64,000 nt of DNA, taken from Leptospira selangorensis (GTDB lineage: Bacteria > Spirochaetota > Leptospiria > Leptospirales > Leptospiraceae). Below, one piece after another: positions 10,132 to 18,389 of the stretch. The number at the start of each line of letters is the position of its first letter. The first letter of the stretch is position 1. Where the stretch lies: positions 186,001 through 250,000 of the forward strand of contig NZ_RQES01000010.1 of assembly GCF_004769405.1 (NCBI RefSeq), given 5' to 3'. The translations under genes were made by a program, and so were the position numbers. The notes below the pieces were generated by a model. It searched no databases. It was given only the letters and a program-made list of their open reading frames with translations, and was not told the origin of the DNA.

Positions 10132-10703
10132 AAAATTGAAACCTCAAGTTATTTTTATATTTTCTGTTCTCGTTTTCGCTTACATCCATCTGACCTATCG
10201 GCGTTGATGAATGGAACAAAAAAATTTTTATACAAAGAAAAAATTAAAAATTTTTGTTAAACGAACTCGAAGAACCATTTATCACATTTACATTTATTAG
10301 AATTATCTAATTTTCTAAGCACCTTGTTTCAACTAGCTTCTATCCATTCATATTGAATAAAAAAGAAGCGGAATCGGATGATTTCTCATACCGCTGCTTG
10401 AATATAGTACAAGTATCGACCCGAAGGGCGTTTTTTTCAAGCCGATTCTTTATTAGAAATTCAAAAAATGCTTATTTTTTGAGCACACTAATTAAGCATT
10501 TCGCCCTCCAGATAGGCAAAAATGGGGTCAAAAAGGGTGTTTTTGAGGGTAAATCGAAAAAATCCAATATGGCGGAATTTCCTAATTTGTTCATTTTTTC
10601 ACCTTAGCTTTGGGCTTGTCATAGGGAAAATCCGCAGGTTTCTTTCCCATAAAGAAGGAAACAGTCTTCTCTTTTAGAGAAAATTTCTCCCAAGGGACAC
10701 AAA
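10132..10703. other. 572-nt intergenic region, AT-rich, no supported gene
   Basis: Lies between the divergent 9796-10131 and 10704-11126 genes and should hold both promoters. An 84-residue frame at 10353-10607 has no good start context or recognisable composition. A short bulged stem (10417-10430) followed by seven T (10431-10437) resembles a weak terminator and could end a short transcript. Confidence 0.5.
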
Positions 10704-11126
10704 ATGAAATACTTACACGCTATGATCCGAGTAAAAGATCTGGATCAAGCATTGGATTTTTTCTGCAATAAGCTAGGATTAAAAGAAACAAGAAGACATG
10801 ATCATCCGGAAGGAAGATACACTCTTGTATTCTTATCGGAGTTAGATGAAAATTCTCCTGAAATAGAGCTAACTCATAATTGGGATCAAGATTCCGCTTA
10901 TACAAGTGGAAGGAATTTCGGTCATCTTGCTTTCGAAGTAGATAATATTTATGAAACCTGTGCGAATCTTCAGGCGAAAGGTGTAATTATCAATCGCCCG
11001 CCTAGAGATGGTAGAATGGCTTTTATTAGATCGCCTGATTTAATCTCTATCGAGTTATTACAAAAAGGAAAATCTTTAGAGATCGCAGAGCCTTGGAAAA
11101 GTATGAGTAATACCGGAGAATGGTAG
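10704..11126 (+). CDS. gloA: Lactoylglutathione lyase (glyoxalase I)
   Basis: Isomerises the methylglyoxal-glutathione hemithioacetal to S-lactoylglutathione. Its 140 residues match the bacterial Ni-type enzyme, and the N-terminus [19 protein letters not shown] follows GloA closely. All four metal ligands are in place: H5, E55 (PEIELTHNW), H74 ([10 protein letters not shown]) and E117 (ISIELLQ). AAGGGA precedes the ATG. It stands alone, convergent with the AraC regulator (6-nt gap). Other VOC-fold enzymes are possible, but the similarity to GloA is strong. Confidence 0.9.
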   Translation: MKYLHAMIRVKDLDQALDFFCNKLGLKETRRHDHPEGRYTLVFLSELDENSPEIELTHNWDQDSAYTSGRNFGHLAFEVDNIYETCANLQAKGVIINRPPRDGRMAFIRSPDLISIELLQKGKSLEIAEPWKSMSNTGEW

Positions 11127-11132
11127 GCTTAA

Positions 11133-12248
11133 TTAAGGTTTTTTAGAAAAAGATAAACGATATTCTCCGGGAGAACACCCATATTTCTCCTGGAATAATT
11201 TATGGAACGCGGATTTGGATTTGAATCCTGCCGCGTAAATCACTGCAAGTACCGATCTTTGAGGTTCTTCTCTTAACATTTTAGAAGCTTCTTCCAAACG
11301 AAATCCGGTAATATACTCTCTAAAACCGATCCTCATCTTATCATTCAGTATTTCTGATAATTGATGGGTCTTGATCTTTAATTCATCCGAAAGAAGCGGA
11401 AGAGTAAGATCTTCGTCCAGATAGAGTTTTTTATCCATCATAAGTTCTTCCATCTTTTGTATGACCGAATCCACATCCAGACCTTGGAGTCTAGTCTCGT
11501 TATATCCTGCTTCCCTTGCTGTTTTTTCAAAAGAAACGATCAAATTGGGAGAAGTAGAAGCGCTTAAAAAAACAGAACATACGATCAACGTGAGGCCTGC
11601 GGCCGCAACAGTGAACAAAGGCATGAAGAAAATTTGGGCGATCACAAACAAGAAGATCACAAATATACTCGCGTAAAATAGAGCAAGAAACGGGGAGAAT
11701 GCTCGACCTTCTTCTTTTTGGACGAATGTTTTCCATTTGCGGATTTTTCCGATCAGTAAAAGAGGATACAGTAAATTGGAGATTGTTCCTAAGATCAAAA
11801 GCCCAAACAAGAACTGGAAATAAATATTTCTAGGAGGAAATACATTTACGTATTCTAATTTGGAATTCGGATCGGATAGAACGAAAGGTAGAACTAGTAA
11901 AAACGCAGCGAAGCCAGGAACAAAATGTACCAAATTGAGTGCTTTCGCAGGTAATCCTCCCAATCTACTAAAATACAAATACGCAAAGGGCCCTGTAAAA
12001 AATAAAAAAGGGATATGGATTTCCGCAAACCATAGCTGCTCCTTTAGCTGGCTGGATAATTCCAAATACAAATGGAACTGCACTATAGAAAGAGACAGGA
12101 AGAAGAAGCCGATTGGTTTATAAAACGTAGACTTGGTTTTGGATCCGAAATTGGAGTCTTGGAATTTCTGCTCTTTCTCTTTTCGAATGAATTCGGAAAT
12201 GGCTAATAAAAATGAAAGCCCTGCTCCAAATGCCAGAAACGTATCCAT
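11133..12248 (-). CDS. AraC-family regulator with N-terminal membrane domain
   Basis: 371 residues. About seven hydrophobic helices (residues 5-235) precede a cytoplasmic linker and a C-terminal AraC DNA-binding domain with two helix-turn-helix motifs (about 265-371): LPLLSDELKIKTHQLSEILN and SVLAVIYAAGFKSKSAFHKL, ending with the family pattern EKYGCSPGEYR. Membrane-embedded AraC regulators usually sense an envelope or lipophilic signal. The gene is divergent from a DJ-1/PfpI protein with a 116-nt gap, a common regulator-target arrangement. The ligand is unknown. Confidence 0.88.
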   Translation of the reverse strand: MDTFLAFGAGLSFLLAISEFIRKEKEQKFQDSNFGSKTKSTFYKPIGFFFLSLSIVQFHLYLELSSQLKEQLWFAEIHIPFLFFTGPFAYLYFSRLGGLPAKALNLVHFVPGFAAFLLVLPFVLSDPNSKLEYVNVFPPRNIYFQFLFGLLILGTISNLLYPLLLIGKIRKWKTFVQKEEGRAFSPFLALFYASIFVIFLFVIAQIFFMPLFTVAAAGLTLIVCSVFLSASTSPNLIVSFEKTAREAGYNETRLQGLDVDSVIQKMEELMMDKKLYLDEDLTLPLLSDELKIKTHQLSEILNDKMRIGFREYITGFRLEEASKMLREEPQRSVLAVIYAAGFKSKSAFHKLFQEKYGCSPGEYRLSFSKKP

Positions 12249-12364
12249 AAAATGAAAGAGTCCTATGAGAATTGGATGTCGAGATTTTTTCAGGATTTTT
12301 CTTTTTTTAGTCCGTCCGGATACGGAAGGACGACCACTTTCAGAAAAGATCGTATCCTGAATGT

Positions 12365-13507
12365 ATGAAACATCTTAGCCCCCAACCAAATCGTTTTGTA
12401 AAATTATTCTGCGGGAGTTTGGCTCTCTTACTTTTATTCGGATTTGTAGAATACGGAATATCTTCCGAAATCACAAAAGTCCAGATCCAAGAAGAAGGTT
12501 CCAAAATCCCAACCTATCAGTCCAGATTCGGCAGAAAGCAGCCAATCATTGCAGTGATCGGTGAGAATCGAATGACTGAACTGACTGATTTTATGATCCC
12601 TTATGGAGTTTTAACTTCCGCTAAAATCGCAAAAGTGATTTCTGTTTTTCCCAAAACCGGGCCAGTCCAAATGTTTCCCGCATTAAAAATAGAAGCTGAG
12701 AAGTCCTTCGATCTTTTTGATTCGGAATATCCGGAAGGTGCGGATTATGTGATCGTGCCTGCTGTCCATTATTCGAATGATCCTAGTCTTCTATCATTCG
12801 TACAAAAACAATTAGCCAAAGGTTCTACGATTGTAGGTGTATGCGATGGAGTTTGGGTGCTTGCAAATGCAGGTGTTTTGAAAGATCATAAGGCAACCGG
12901 CCACTGGTTTTCTTTTTCTAATTTAGAGAAAGAGTTTCCTGAGACCTCATGGATCAAGGATAGAAGATACGTTGCAGACAGAAAGATCATCACTACTACA
13001 GGGATCACTGCTTCCATTCCTGTTTCTTTGACACTAATAGAAGCAATCTCCGGAAAAGAAAAAGTTATAGAGGTCGCTGCAAGCTTAGGAGCAAAAGATT
13101 GGAAACCCACTCATAAAAGTTCCGATTTTTATTTAAGCGGTAAAGATATGTATATTGCTGCGAAAAACTATCTAGGCTTTTGGAATTATGAGAATTTAGG
13201 AGTTCAAGTTTCTGATGGAATCGATGAAGTAGTATTAGCTCTGCAAGCGGATTCTTTTTCCAGAACCTATAGATCGGAAGTATTTTCCGTTTCCGACCAA
13301 AAACAAATCCGAACCAAATCCGGTTTGTTATTACATGTAGATAAAACGCAAGCAGAAGCCGCAAGCTTAGATTCTATTTTAGAAAATCTGAATGGAATTG
13401 CGGCAGTAACTGCTTATGATAAGAACTTAGCGGAGATTGAGTCCAGATACGGAACAAACACTGCGGCTTTTGTGGCTCTACAGATGGAATATCCTTGGAG
13501 AAGATAA
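12365..13507 (+). CDS. DJ-1/PfpI-family protein, membrane-anchored or exported
   Basis: 380 residues. An N-terminal hydrophobic segment (about 11-33) is an anchor or signal. Residues about 60-235 form a DJ-1/PfpI (class I glutamine amidotransferase-like) domain with nucleophile-elbow Cys160 (IVGVCDGVW), His180 (ATGHW) and Glu67 (IGENRM). Residues about 270-330 (GVQVSDGIDEVVLALQADS; RTKSGLLLHVDK) resemble the start of a second, incomplete DJ-1 domain. It is divergent from the AraC regulator at 11133, which probably controls it. Function within the superfamily (amidase, glyoxalase III-like, chaperone or sensor) cannot be decided. Confidence 0.82.
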   Translation: MKHLSPQPNRFVKLFCGSLALLLLFGFVEYGISSEITKVQIQEEGSKIPTYQSRFGRKQPIIAVIGENRMTELTDFMIPYGVLTSAKIAKVISVFPKTGPVQMFPALKIEAEKSFDLFDSEYPEGADYVIVPAVHYSNDPSLLSFVQKQLAKGSTIVGVCDGVWVLANAGVLKDHKATGHWFSFSNLEKEFPETSWIKDRRYVADRKIITTTGITASIPVSLTLIEAISGKEKVIEVAASLGAKDWKPTHKSSDFYLSGKDMYIAAKNYLGFWNYENLGVQVSDGIDEVVLALQADSFSRTYRSEVFSVSDQKQIRTKSGLLLHVDKTQAEAASLDSILENLNGIAAVTAYDKNLAEIESRYGTNTAAFVALQMEYPWRR

Positions 13508-13514
13508 TTAAGAT

Positions 13515-14753
13515 CTACTTCCAGCTTTCTGCAAACTCAATCCTTTCGATCGTTGTCGGATGAGAATGTTCAAAGATCACTTCTAGTTTGTGAGGGTTCA
13601 GCCTGGATTTATTATCTTTTGCAAGTTTGATCTCAGTGCTGATAAATGATTTTTTATCATTGGTTAATACGAGTGCTTCTCGATCTGCTTGGGTTTCCAG
13701 AGTTCTGGAAAGAGTTGCTGAAAAAGGTCCAAGTATTGTTCCAACGAGAGATAATATCAGGAACAGAAATGGTAAGGAAGAAGGAGAATAAAATTCCTTT
13801 AACGGGATCGATCCTTCTTCTTTTACTTTTTTGAATACGTATCCGAGTAAGAAACATAGTAAGAATGTTTCCAGAGTGCTCAGCGCAATCTCTATCATTT
13901 GGTGGTTATGAACCCAATGTCCTATTTCGTGTCCAAGCACACTTACTACTTCTTCTTCCGTGTGGTTATTGATAAGTGTATCGTATAAGAAGATCTTTTT
14001 ACTTTCTCCCCAGCCTGTGAAGTATGCATTTGTATGACCGGAGTATTTGCTCTCGTTGATCACATAGATATTCTCTACTTGTATATTTGCTTTTTGGCCG
14101 AGAGCTAATATTTTTGTCTTTAAACTTCCTTCTTGGATTGGGCCATAATCATAAAAGATCGGTGTGATGACGATTGGATATAGGACCGACATGAGTAATC
14201 CGAATCCAAGCGATAAAATTGGCAGTATATATTTCCAAGCGCGGGGAAGATTTTTAAGCACGAACGCAACTACCAAAACTACCAATCCACCAAATAAAAA
14301 TCCTAACCCAAAAGACTTCGCCTTAAATAAGATCCAATCGGTTAAGTTCATATTGGAGAATTGAAACTCGTGTTCTATGACATATCCAAAATAATAGCTA
14401 AACGGCAGCGAAATGATAAATTCCACAAGATAGAAGGCAGCAAAAAATAAAAATACCGTCGGATAAAATCTATCTCCCGTTTTTTTGCGGAAGTATTCCT
14501 CTAACTTTACCGAGATTGGGGAAAATACAAATGCTCCTGCCAAGGCAAAGTCCAATAAGGAACCTATAATGGAGACGAAAAATCCTCTTCTCTCGTATTC
14601 TATCCCTGAGTTGATATCATCTAGGGTAAAATACTTTAGAATTCTTTCATGCAGTTCCGGAGATAGATCTCCTTGGTAGGAGAAATATTTCATTATGAGT
14701 GTGAGTAAAATCTGTAGGGAAAATAAGGAGAATAGAATGTTCTTAAGTTTCAT
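13515..14753 (-). CDS. CAAX prenyl protease 1-like M48 zinc metallopeptidase (Ste24 type)
   Basis: Integral membrane zinc protease of 412 residues with about seven TM segments. The zinc motif is H275-E-I-G-H279 (VLGHEIGHW), and the third ligand is E353 in TLETQADREAL. A Ste24-type N-terminal domain and the NAYFTGWGESKKIFLYDTL segment before the zinc site fit the family. Bacterial members probably act in membrane protein quality control rather than prenyl processing. The gene is 10 nt downstream of the WYL regulator on the same strand, so they are likely co-transcribed. Confidence 0.9.
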   Translation of the reverse strand: MKLKNILFSLFSLQILLTLIMKYFSYQGDLSPELHERILKYFTLDDINSGIEYERRGFFVSIIGSLLDFALAGAFVFSPISVKLEEYFRKKTGDRFYPTVFLFFAAFYLVEFIISLPFSYYFGYVIEHEFQFSNMNLTDWILFKAKSFGLGFLFGGLVVLVVAFVLKNLPRAWKYILPILSLGFGLLMSVLYPIVITPIFYDYGPIQEGSLKTKILALGQKANIQVENIYVINESKYSGHTNAYFTGWGESKKIFLYDTLINNHTEEEVVSVLGHEIGHWVHNHQMIEIALSTLETFLLCFLLGYVFKKVKEEGSIPLKEFYSPSSLPFLFLILSLVGTILGPFSATLSRTLETQADREALVLTNDKKSFISTEIKLAKDNKSRLNPHKLEVIFEHSHPTTIERIEFAESWK

Positions 14754-14763
14754 GTAATGTTTT

Positions 14764-15783
14764 TTATACTTTTTCGTAGAGTTCTGAGATCTGTTTTATC
14801 GAGTTTCTGAATACGTTATTCAATTCTTCAGGAAGAACTGTTTCAATCGCATCCGGCCATCTCCATAAGAATGGTAATAATCCTTCCAGGTTGGTAGATT
14901 GGAAACTGAGTTTATTTTTCTCTTCGGCATATTTGATTCCTGTCAGGAATAGTTTTGCTTTTACGAGACCTTCTTCTTTGCAAATCCACTCCACATTTTT
15001 AGGCTCGTGGACCGGGAATAATCCTGCGTGTATAATCAGATCTTCTTCCGTTTCTTTTTTGGCTCCTCTTGCCTGGTAGAGCAGATCTCCTTGTAGGAGT
15101 TCCACAGATAGGATCTTTGGAAGGACGAATCTTTTTTTGGTTTTTTCTTCTCTATCGTAAGCTAATAGATAATGATCCTGGCCTCCTTTTCGGATGAGTC
15201 GGATCGGATCGGCTTCTTTCGAATAGGAATCCTCGGGAAAAGTTTTATAATATTTGATCCGGATCGGAGTATGGTTCTTAAGTGCTTCTAAAATTTGAAA
15301 TGCAGTTTCTCCTAACTCTTCCGAATTCTCCTCCGGATTTTCAGTCATTTCAGGAAAGTATTCCAGATCGCCGGCGAATATTTTTCTAGCGGCGGTATAA
15401 AGTTCGTATTTTGGAGCTTCCGAATATCCTTTTAATAGAAGTGCGGAAATTTCTCTTAGTTCTTCCTCGTTAAACTCTAGAGTTTTTGAAAGTGGATCTT
15501 TTACGAGCACGTATACGAAATCTTTTCCGTTCTTTTGGGGATAATATTTGATATGAAATCCTAGAGCACCTAACTCTTCTATATCTCTGGATAGTTTTCT
15601 TCTGTCAGAGTCTCTGTTTTCGTTATCGTAAAATCCCTCCATAATCTTTCTTAAGGAGCTTAGAGTGATCCCGTCCGGAAATCTGAAAAAATTGAATAAT
15701 AATGTGAGAAGCCTGTATTCTGTGGGATTCATCTCCCTAGGCTCGATTTCCTGATCTATATCTTTGTCTAGTTCTTCTTTCAT
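14764..15783 (-). CDS. WYL-domain transcriptional regulator (PafB-like)
   Basis: 339 residues: an N-terminal winged helix (about 20-85; TEYRLLTLLFNFFRFPDGIT, then SDRRKLSRDIEELGALGF) and a WYL sensor domain (about 170-260; TPIRIKYYKTFPED, then HYLLAYDREEKTKKRF) plus a C-terminal extension. The RRKLSRDIEEL recognition helix is typical of PafB/DeoR-like WYL proteins. It precedes the M48 protease by 10 nt. The other WYL protein of the window is 8 kb away, so the pair is not adjacent here. Ligand and targets are not visible. Confidence 0.85.
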   Translation of the reverse strand: MKEELDKDIDQEIEPREMNPTEYRLLTLLFNFFRFPDGITLSSLRKIMEGFYDNENRDSDRRKLSRDIEELGALGFHIKYYPQKNGKDFVYVLVKDPLSKTLEFNEEELREISALLLKGYSEAPKYELYTAARKIFAGDLEYFPEMTENPEENSEELGETAFQILEALKNHTPIRIKYYKTFPEDSYSKEADPIRLIRKGGQDHYLLAYDREEKTKKRFVLPKILSVELLQGDLLYQARGAKKETEEDLIIHAGLFPVHEPKNVEWICKEEGLVKAKLFLTGIKYAEEKNKLSFQSTNLEGLLPFLWRWPDAIETVLPEELNNVFRNSIKQISELYEKV

Positions 15784-15939
15784 GGCTCGTTTCTAAATTT
15801 TGATTTTTGTAAAGTCCCTGGGCAAGGAAAAATCTCTGCCCTATTTTTGAATTCGAAGAAAGTCCCAAAAAACAACTTGATGAGTAAGATCCGACCTCGA
15901 TAATTCTCTCGTTTCAGTCGCTTATCCTCAGAGGTTTTT

Positions 15940-16155
15940 ATGGGCAAAATCATAGGTTTTCTTTTTCCGAATTTTATAGGTCTTATTCTTATTTTACTCG
16001 GATGGTGGACAACTATCATCAATGTAGCCACTCTTCGTTTCGCCGGTGAGTCTTATTTTAATAAATGGACCTATACCGGTCTCACTTTGATCATTATTGG
16101 GGCTTATTTGCCTGAAATCTGGATCGGGATCCGTAAGAAAATTTTCGGAGATTGA
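15940..16155 (+). CDS. Small two-helix membrane protein
   Basis: 71 residues with two hydrophobic helices (about 5-28 and 44-62) separated by a short polar loop (RFAGESYFNKWTY) and ending in a basic tail (GIRKKIFGD). No family recognised. AGAGGT upstream of the ATG is a plausible ribosome-binding site. It lies 175 nt before the DegT-like gene; the link is uncertain. Confidence 0.6.
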   Translation: MGKIIGFLFPNFIGLILILLGWWTTIINVATLRFAGESYFNKWTYTGLTLIIIGAYLPEIWIGIRKKIFGD

Positions 16156-16330
16156 TCCCCCCCTTTTTTTCTTGTACGAAAACGTCTAGACATTTCCGCT
16201 GGTATTCTGATTATTTGTATTGGATGTCCTAGTTGGTCCTGGGCTCGGAGATTTTGAAAAAGATCTTTACGAGCCAAGTACATAGGTTACAATGCGACAT
16301 AATAAAATTACTGGAACCTGAGAAGGGAAG

Positions 16331-17431
16331 ATGAGCGCGGAAACCGAAGTTTTAGAGAAACCAAGCCGGAAAAAAACCGATATCGAATTCCATAAGCCTA
16401 CCCTTTCTCGGGAAGACCTAAAAACCGTTTTAGAGGCATTGGTAGAAGACCATCTCTCTTCCGGTTCTGTGACCCATAAGTTTGAGAAGGCTTTCTCTTC
16501 TACTTTTAGGACCAAACAAGTAATTTCGGCAAACAGTTTAACTGCTGCGTATCACCTGTCTTTATTAGCATTGGAGATCCAACCAGGGGATAAAATTGCT
16601 ATCTCCACATTTGCCCCACTTGCAGCTCTAGATGCAATTTTCTTAATGCAAGCACAACCTTTGGTTGTGGATATGGGAAAACATTCTTTCCATATCTGTC
16701 CCGAAAGATTATCCTCCGCGTTAGAAGATGAATCAGTAAAAGCTGTGGTTTTAGATCACACTTTTGGATCTTTAGCGGACTTCTCCAAATATGATTTCAA
16801 AAATCGACCTGTAATCGAAGATTTTTCAGAAACAGTCGGAGCAAGAACTGAAACTTTTACCCCAGGCAAACAGGGAAAAATTTCCATCTGTGGTCTTTCT
16901 ATCGAATATCTGATCACGACTGGAAACGGAGCTTTGATCTGTACTGATGATGATTCTTTGGCGAAAAAGATCAGAGCCAGAAAAGAAGGAAAAGATCCTT
17001 ATCCACGTAAAGAAGGCCAGCCTAGATTAGATTACGACATGATCGATTACCAAGCTGCTTTAGGGATCGAACAATTATCCAACCTAGGTGTGATCTTAGA
17101 AAGAAAAAGAAAGATCGCTCAGGTGTATCTGCAATCTATCCAAGGTTCCCAAGTAGGATCTCATTTTAACGACCCGAATTCGGAAACTTTCAATCGTTTT
17201 GTGATCATTGCTCCAGGTAATTACGAGCAGGTAGAAAGGTACTTCCGCTCTCTACAAATTGGTACTCGTAGAACAGTTGCCGAACCGATCCATCATATTC
17301 TTGAACTTTCTAATTCTGATTTCCCGAACGGGGAAAGATTGTACCAAAGAGGCCATTGTATTCCGATTTATCCGAACTTAACTAAGGATAATGTGCAAAG
17401 GATCTCTCAGGCGATTCGTAGAATTTACTAA
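16331..17431 (+). CDS. DegT/DnrJ/EryC1-fold protein lacking the PLP lysine
   Basis: 366 residues of the DegT sugar aminotransferase fold (fold type I). Seen: phosphate-binding region SANSLTAAYHLSLLALE (66-82), the Asp that holds the pyridine nitrogen in VIEDFSETVGA (D164), and DYQAALGIEQL (239-249). The segment that normally reads like S-F-x-P-x-K-N-I-T-T-G-E-G-G is ISICGLSIEYLITTGNGA (184-201). No lysine exists between K183 and K212, and the aligned position is Tyr193, so the internal aldimine cannot form in the usual way. The R-M of the usual YxYRM motif is also missing (DYDMID). Possible roles: a PLP- or PMP-dependent dehydratase-like enzyme, a structural partner, or another reaction. No sugar-pathway genes lie beside it. 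Confidence 0.82.
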   Translation: MSAETEVLEKPSRKKTDIEFHKPTLSREDLKTVLEALVEDHLSSGSVTHKFEKAFSSTFRTKQVISANSLTAAYHLSLLALEIQPGDKIAISTFAPLAALDAIFLMQAQPLVVDMGKHSFHICPERLSSALEDESVKAVVLDHTFGSLADFSKYDFKNRPVIEDFSETVGARTETFTPGKQGKISICGLSIEYLITTGNGALICTDDDSLAKKIRARKEGKDPYPRKEGQPRLDYDMIDYQAALGIEQLSNLGVILERKRKIAQVYLQSIQGSQVGSHFNDPNSETFNRFVIIAPGNYEQVERYFRSLQIGTRRTVAEPIHHILELSNSDFPNGERLYQRGHCIPIYPNLTKDNVQRISQAIRRIY

Positions 17432-17452
17432 GCCTACTCTCGAAATCCGATC

Positions 17453-18061
17453 TCATTTTATGCTTATCTTATCGTTCCCTTTCTTCTCTTCGGGAGTTGG
17501 GATCGTATACAATTCCTTTAATTCTTTGTTCTTTTCTTTTACGAAAGTATAGGCCGGATCTTGGGACGACCGTAAGGTTTCGAACTGATTTTTGGACCTA
17601 GATAGGTTTTCGTCCTGGAGTTCTTTTGCCTTTCGGATAGATTCTCTGATTTGGTTCTTTGCAGAATCCGGCATATTCGGATCGTTTAAGAAAATTTGAA
17701 AACTTTCAGTGTATTGATCCTGAGCTTCTTTCATATCCCCGATCAATTTTTCGGAATTATAAAGATCATAAAATTCTTTGACCTGAAAATGTAAAAGTGC
17801 AAATTCTCGATAAGAGTTAAACCCGTTTTTTTTCGCAATTATTTCCGCTTGTATAGAATCTATCTCCGAAGGAGGTCCGAAAATTAAAGCTGGACTAGGC
17901 TTAGAGATCAACTCTCCGAAAGAAGAATTAGATTCTTTTAATTCTCGAAACGTAGAAATATAAGAGTCCAATTTTTCTTTCGAAAATCTAGGAGCCTTTA
18001 ACAAGGAACAATTTAAAACGAATAAGGCCCCTAAAAATAAGATAGAAAGACAACGTTTCAT
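17453..18061 (-). CDS. Lipoprotein, helical, unknown function
   Basis: 202 residues with a type II signal peptide and lipobox VLNC (lipidated Cys18). The mature part is charged and mostly helical, with long Lys/Glu/Gln stretches after residue 100 that could form a coiled coil. Residues 65-90 (EIDSIQAEIIAKKNGFNSYR) recall helical periplasmic domains, but no family is recognised. It may follow the 18136-18378 lipoprotein on the same strand. Confidence 0.75.
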   Translation of the reverse strand: MKRCLSILFLGALFVLNCSLLKAPRFSKEKLDSYISTFRELKESNSSFGELISKPSPALIFGPPSEIDSIQAEIIAKKNGFNSYREFALLHFQVKEFYDLYNSEKLIGDMKEAQDQYTESFQIFLNDPNMPDSAKNQIRESIRKAKELQDENLSRSKNQFETLRSSQDPAYTFVKEKNKELKELYTIPTPEEKKGNDKISIK

Positions 18062-18135
18062 TTTATAATCCTCTTGTTTATGATATGAGATTGTTTTACA
18101 AAAGAGCCTTACGAATCTTTTGGTCGGCAGTCTAT

Positions 18136-18378
18136 TTAAAAAGGAGCAATTACTTTCATTCCACTACATTGATGAGCCTGGTACAATGCATTGGCAAGGT
18201 AGGTTTCACATTCCTCAGCGGGGTGATTTTCCATACATGATGCATAGACGTAATTTAAAGTTGCACTTTGATCTTTGCATTCATCACGAGCCCCCCTCTG
18301 GTTATCCCTTTCTCCGCAATTTAGGAGAAAGAATAGTACCAAGCAAATAAGTATGGATTTTTTTATAAAACTTCGCAT
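18136..18378 (-). CDS. Small cysteine-rich lipoprotein
   Basis: 80 residues from ATG 18378 (MRSFIKKS), chosen because AAGGA lies 7 nt upstream; an in-frame TTG at 18396 is possible but would overlap the preceding gene. The lipobox is LLNC (Cys21). The mature part carries Cys at DECKD, ASCMEN, EECETY and HQCSGM, a spacing that suggests a compact disulfide-linked helical hairpin. It follows the 752-residue secreted protein by 11 nt, so the two are probably one operon. Confidence 0.72.
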   Translation of the reverse strand: MRSFIKKSILICLVLFFLLNCGERDNQRGARDECKDQSATLNYVYASCMENHPAEECETYLANALYQAHQCSGMKVIAPF

Positions 18379-18389
18379 TAAGATTTCCT

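Noticed and set aside
10353..10607. 84-codon frame on the plus strand
   Set aside because: No ribosome-binding site, composition dominated by AT-rich and homopolymer DNA, and no protein-like pattern.
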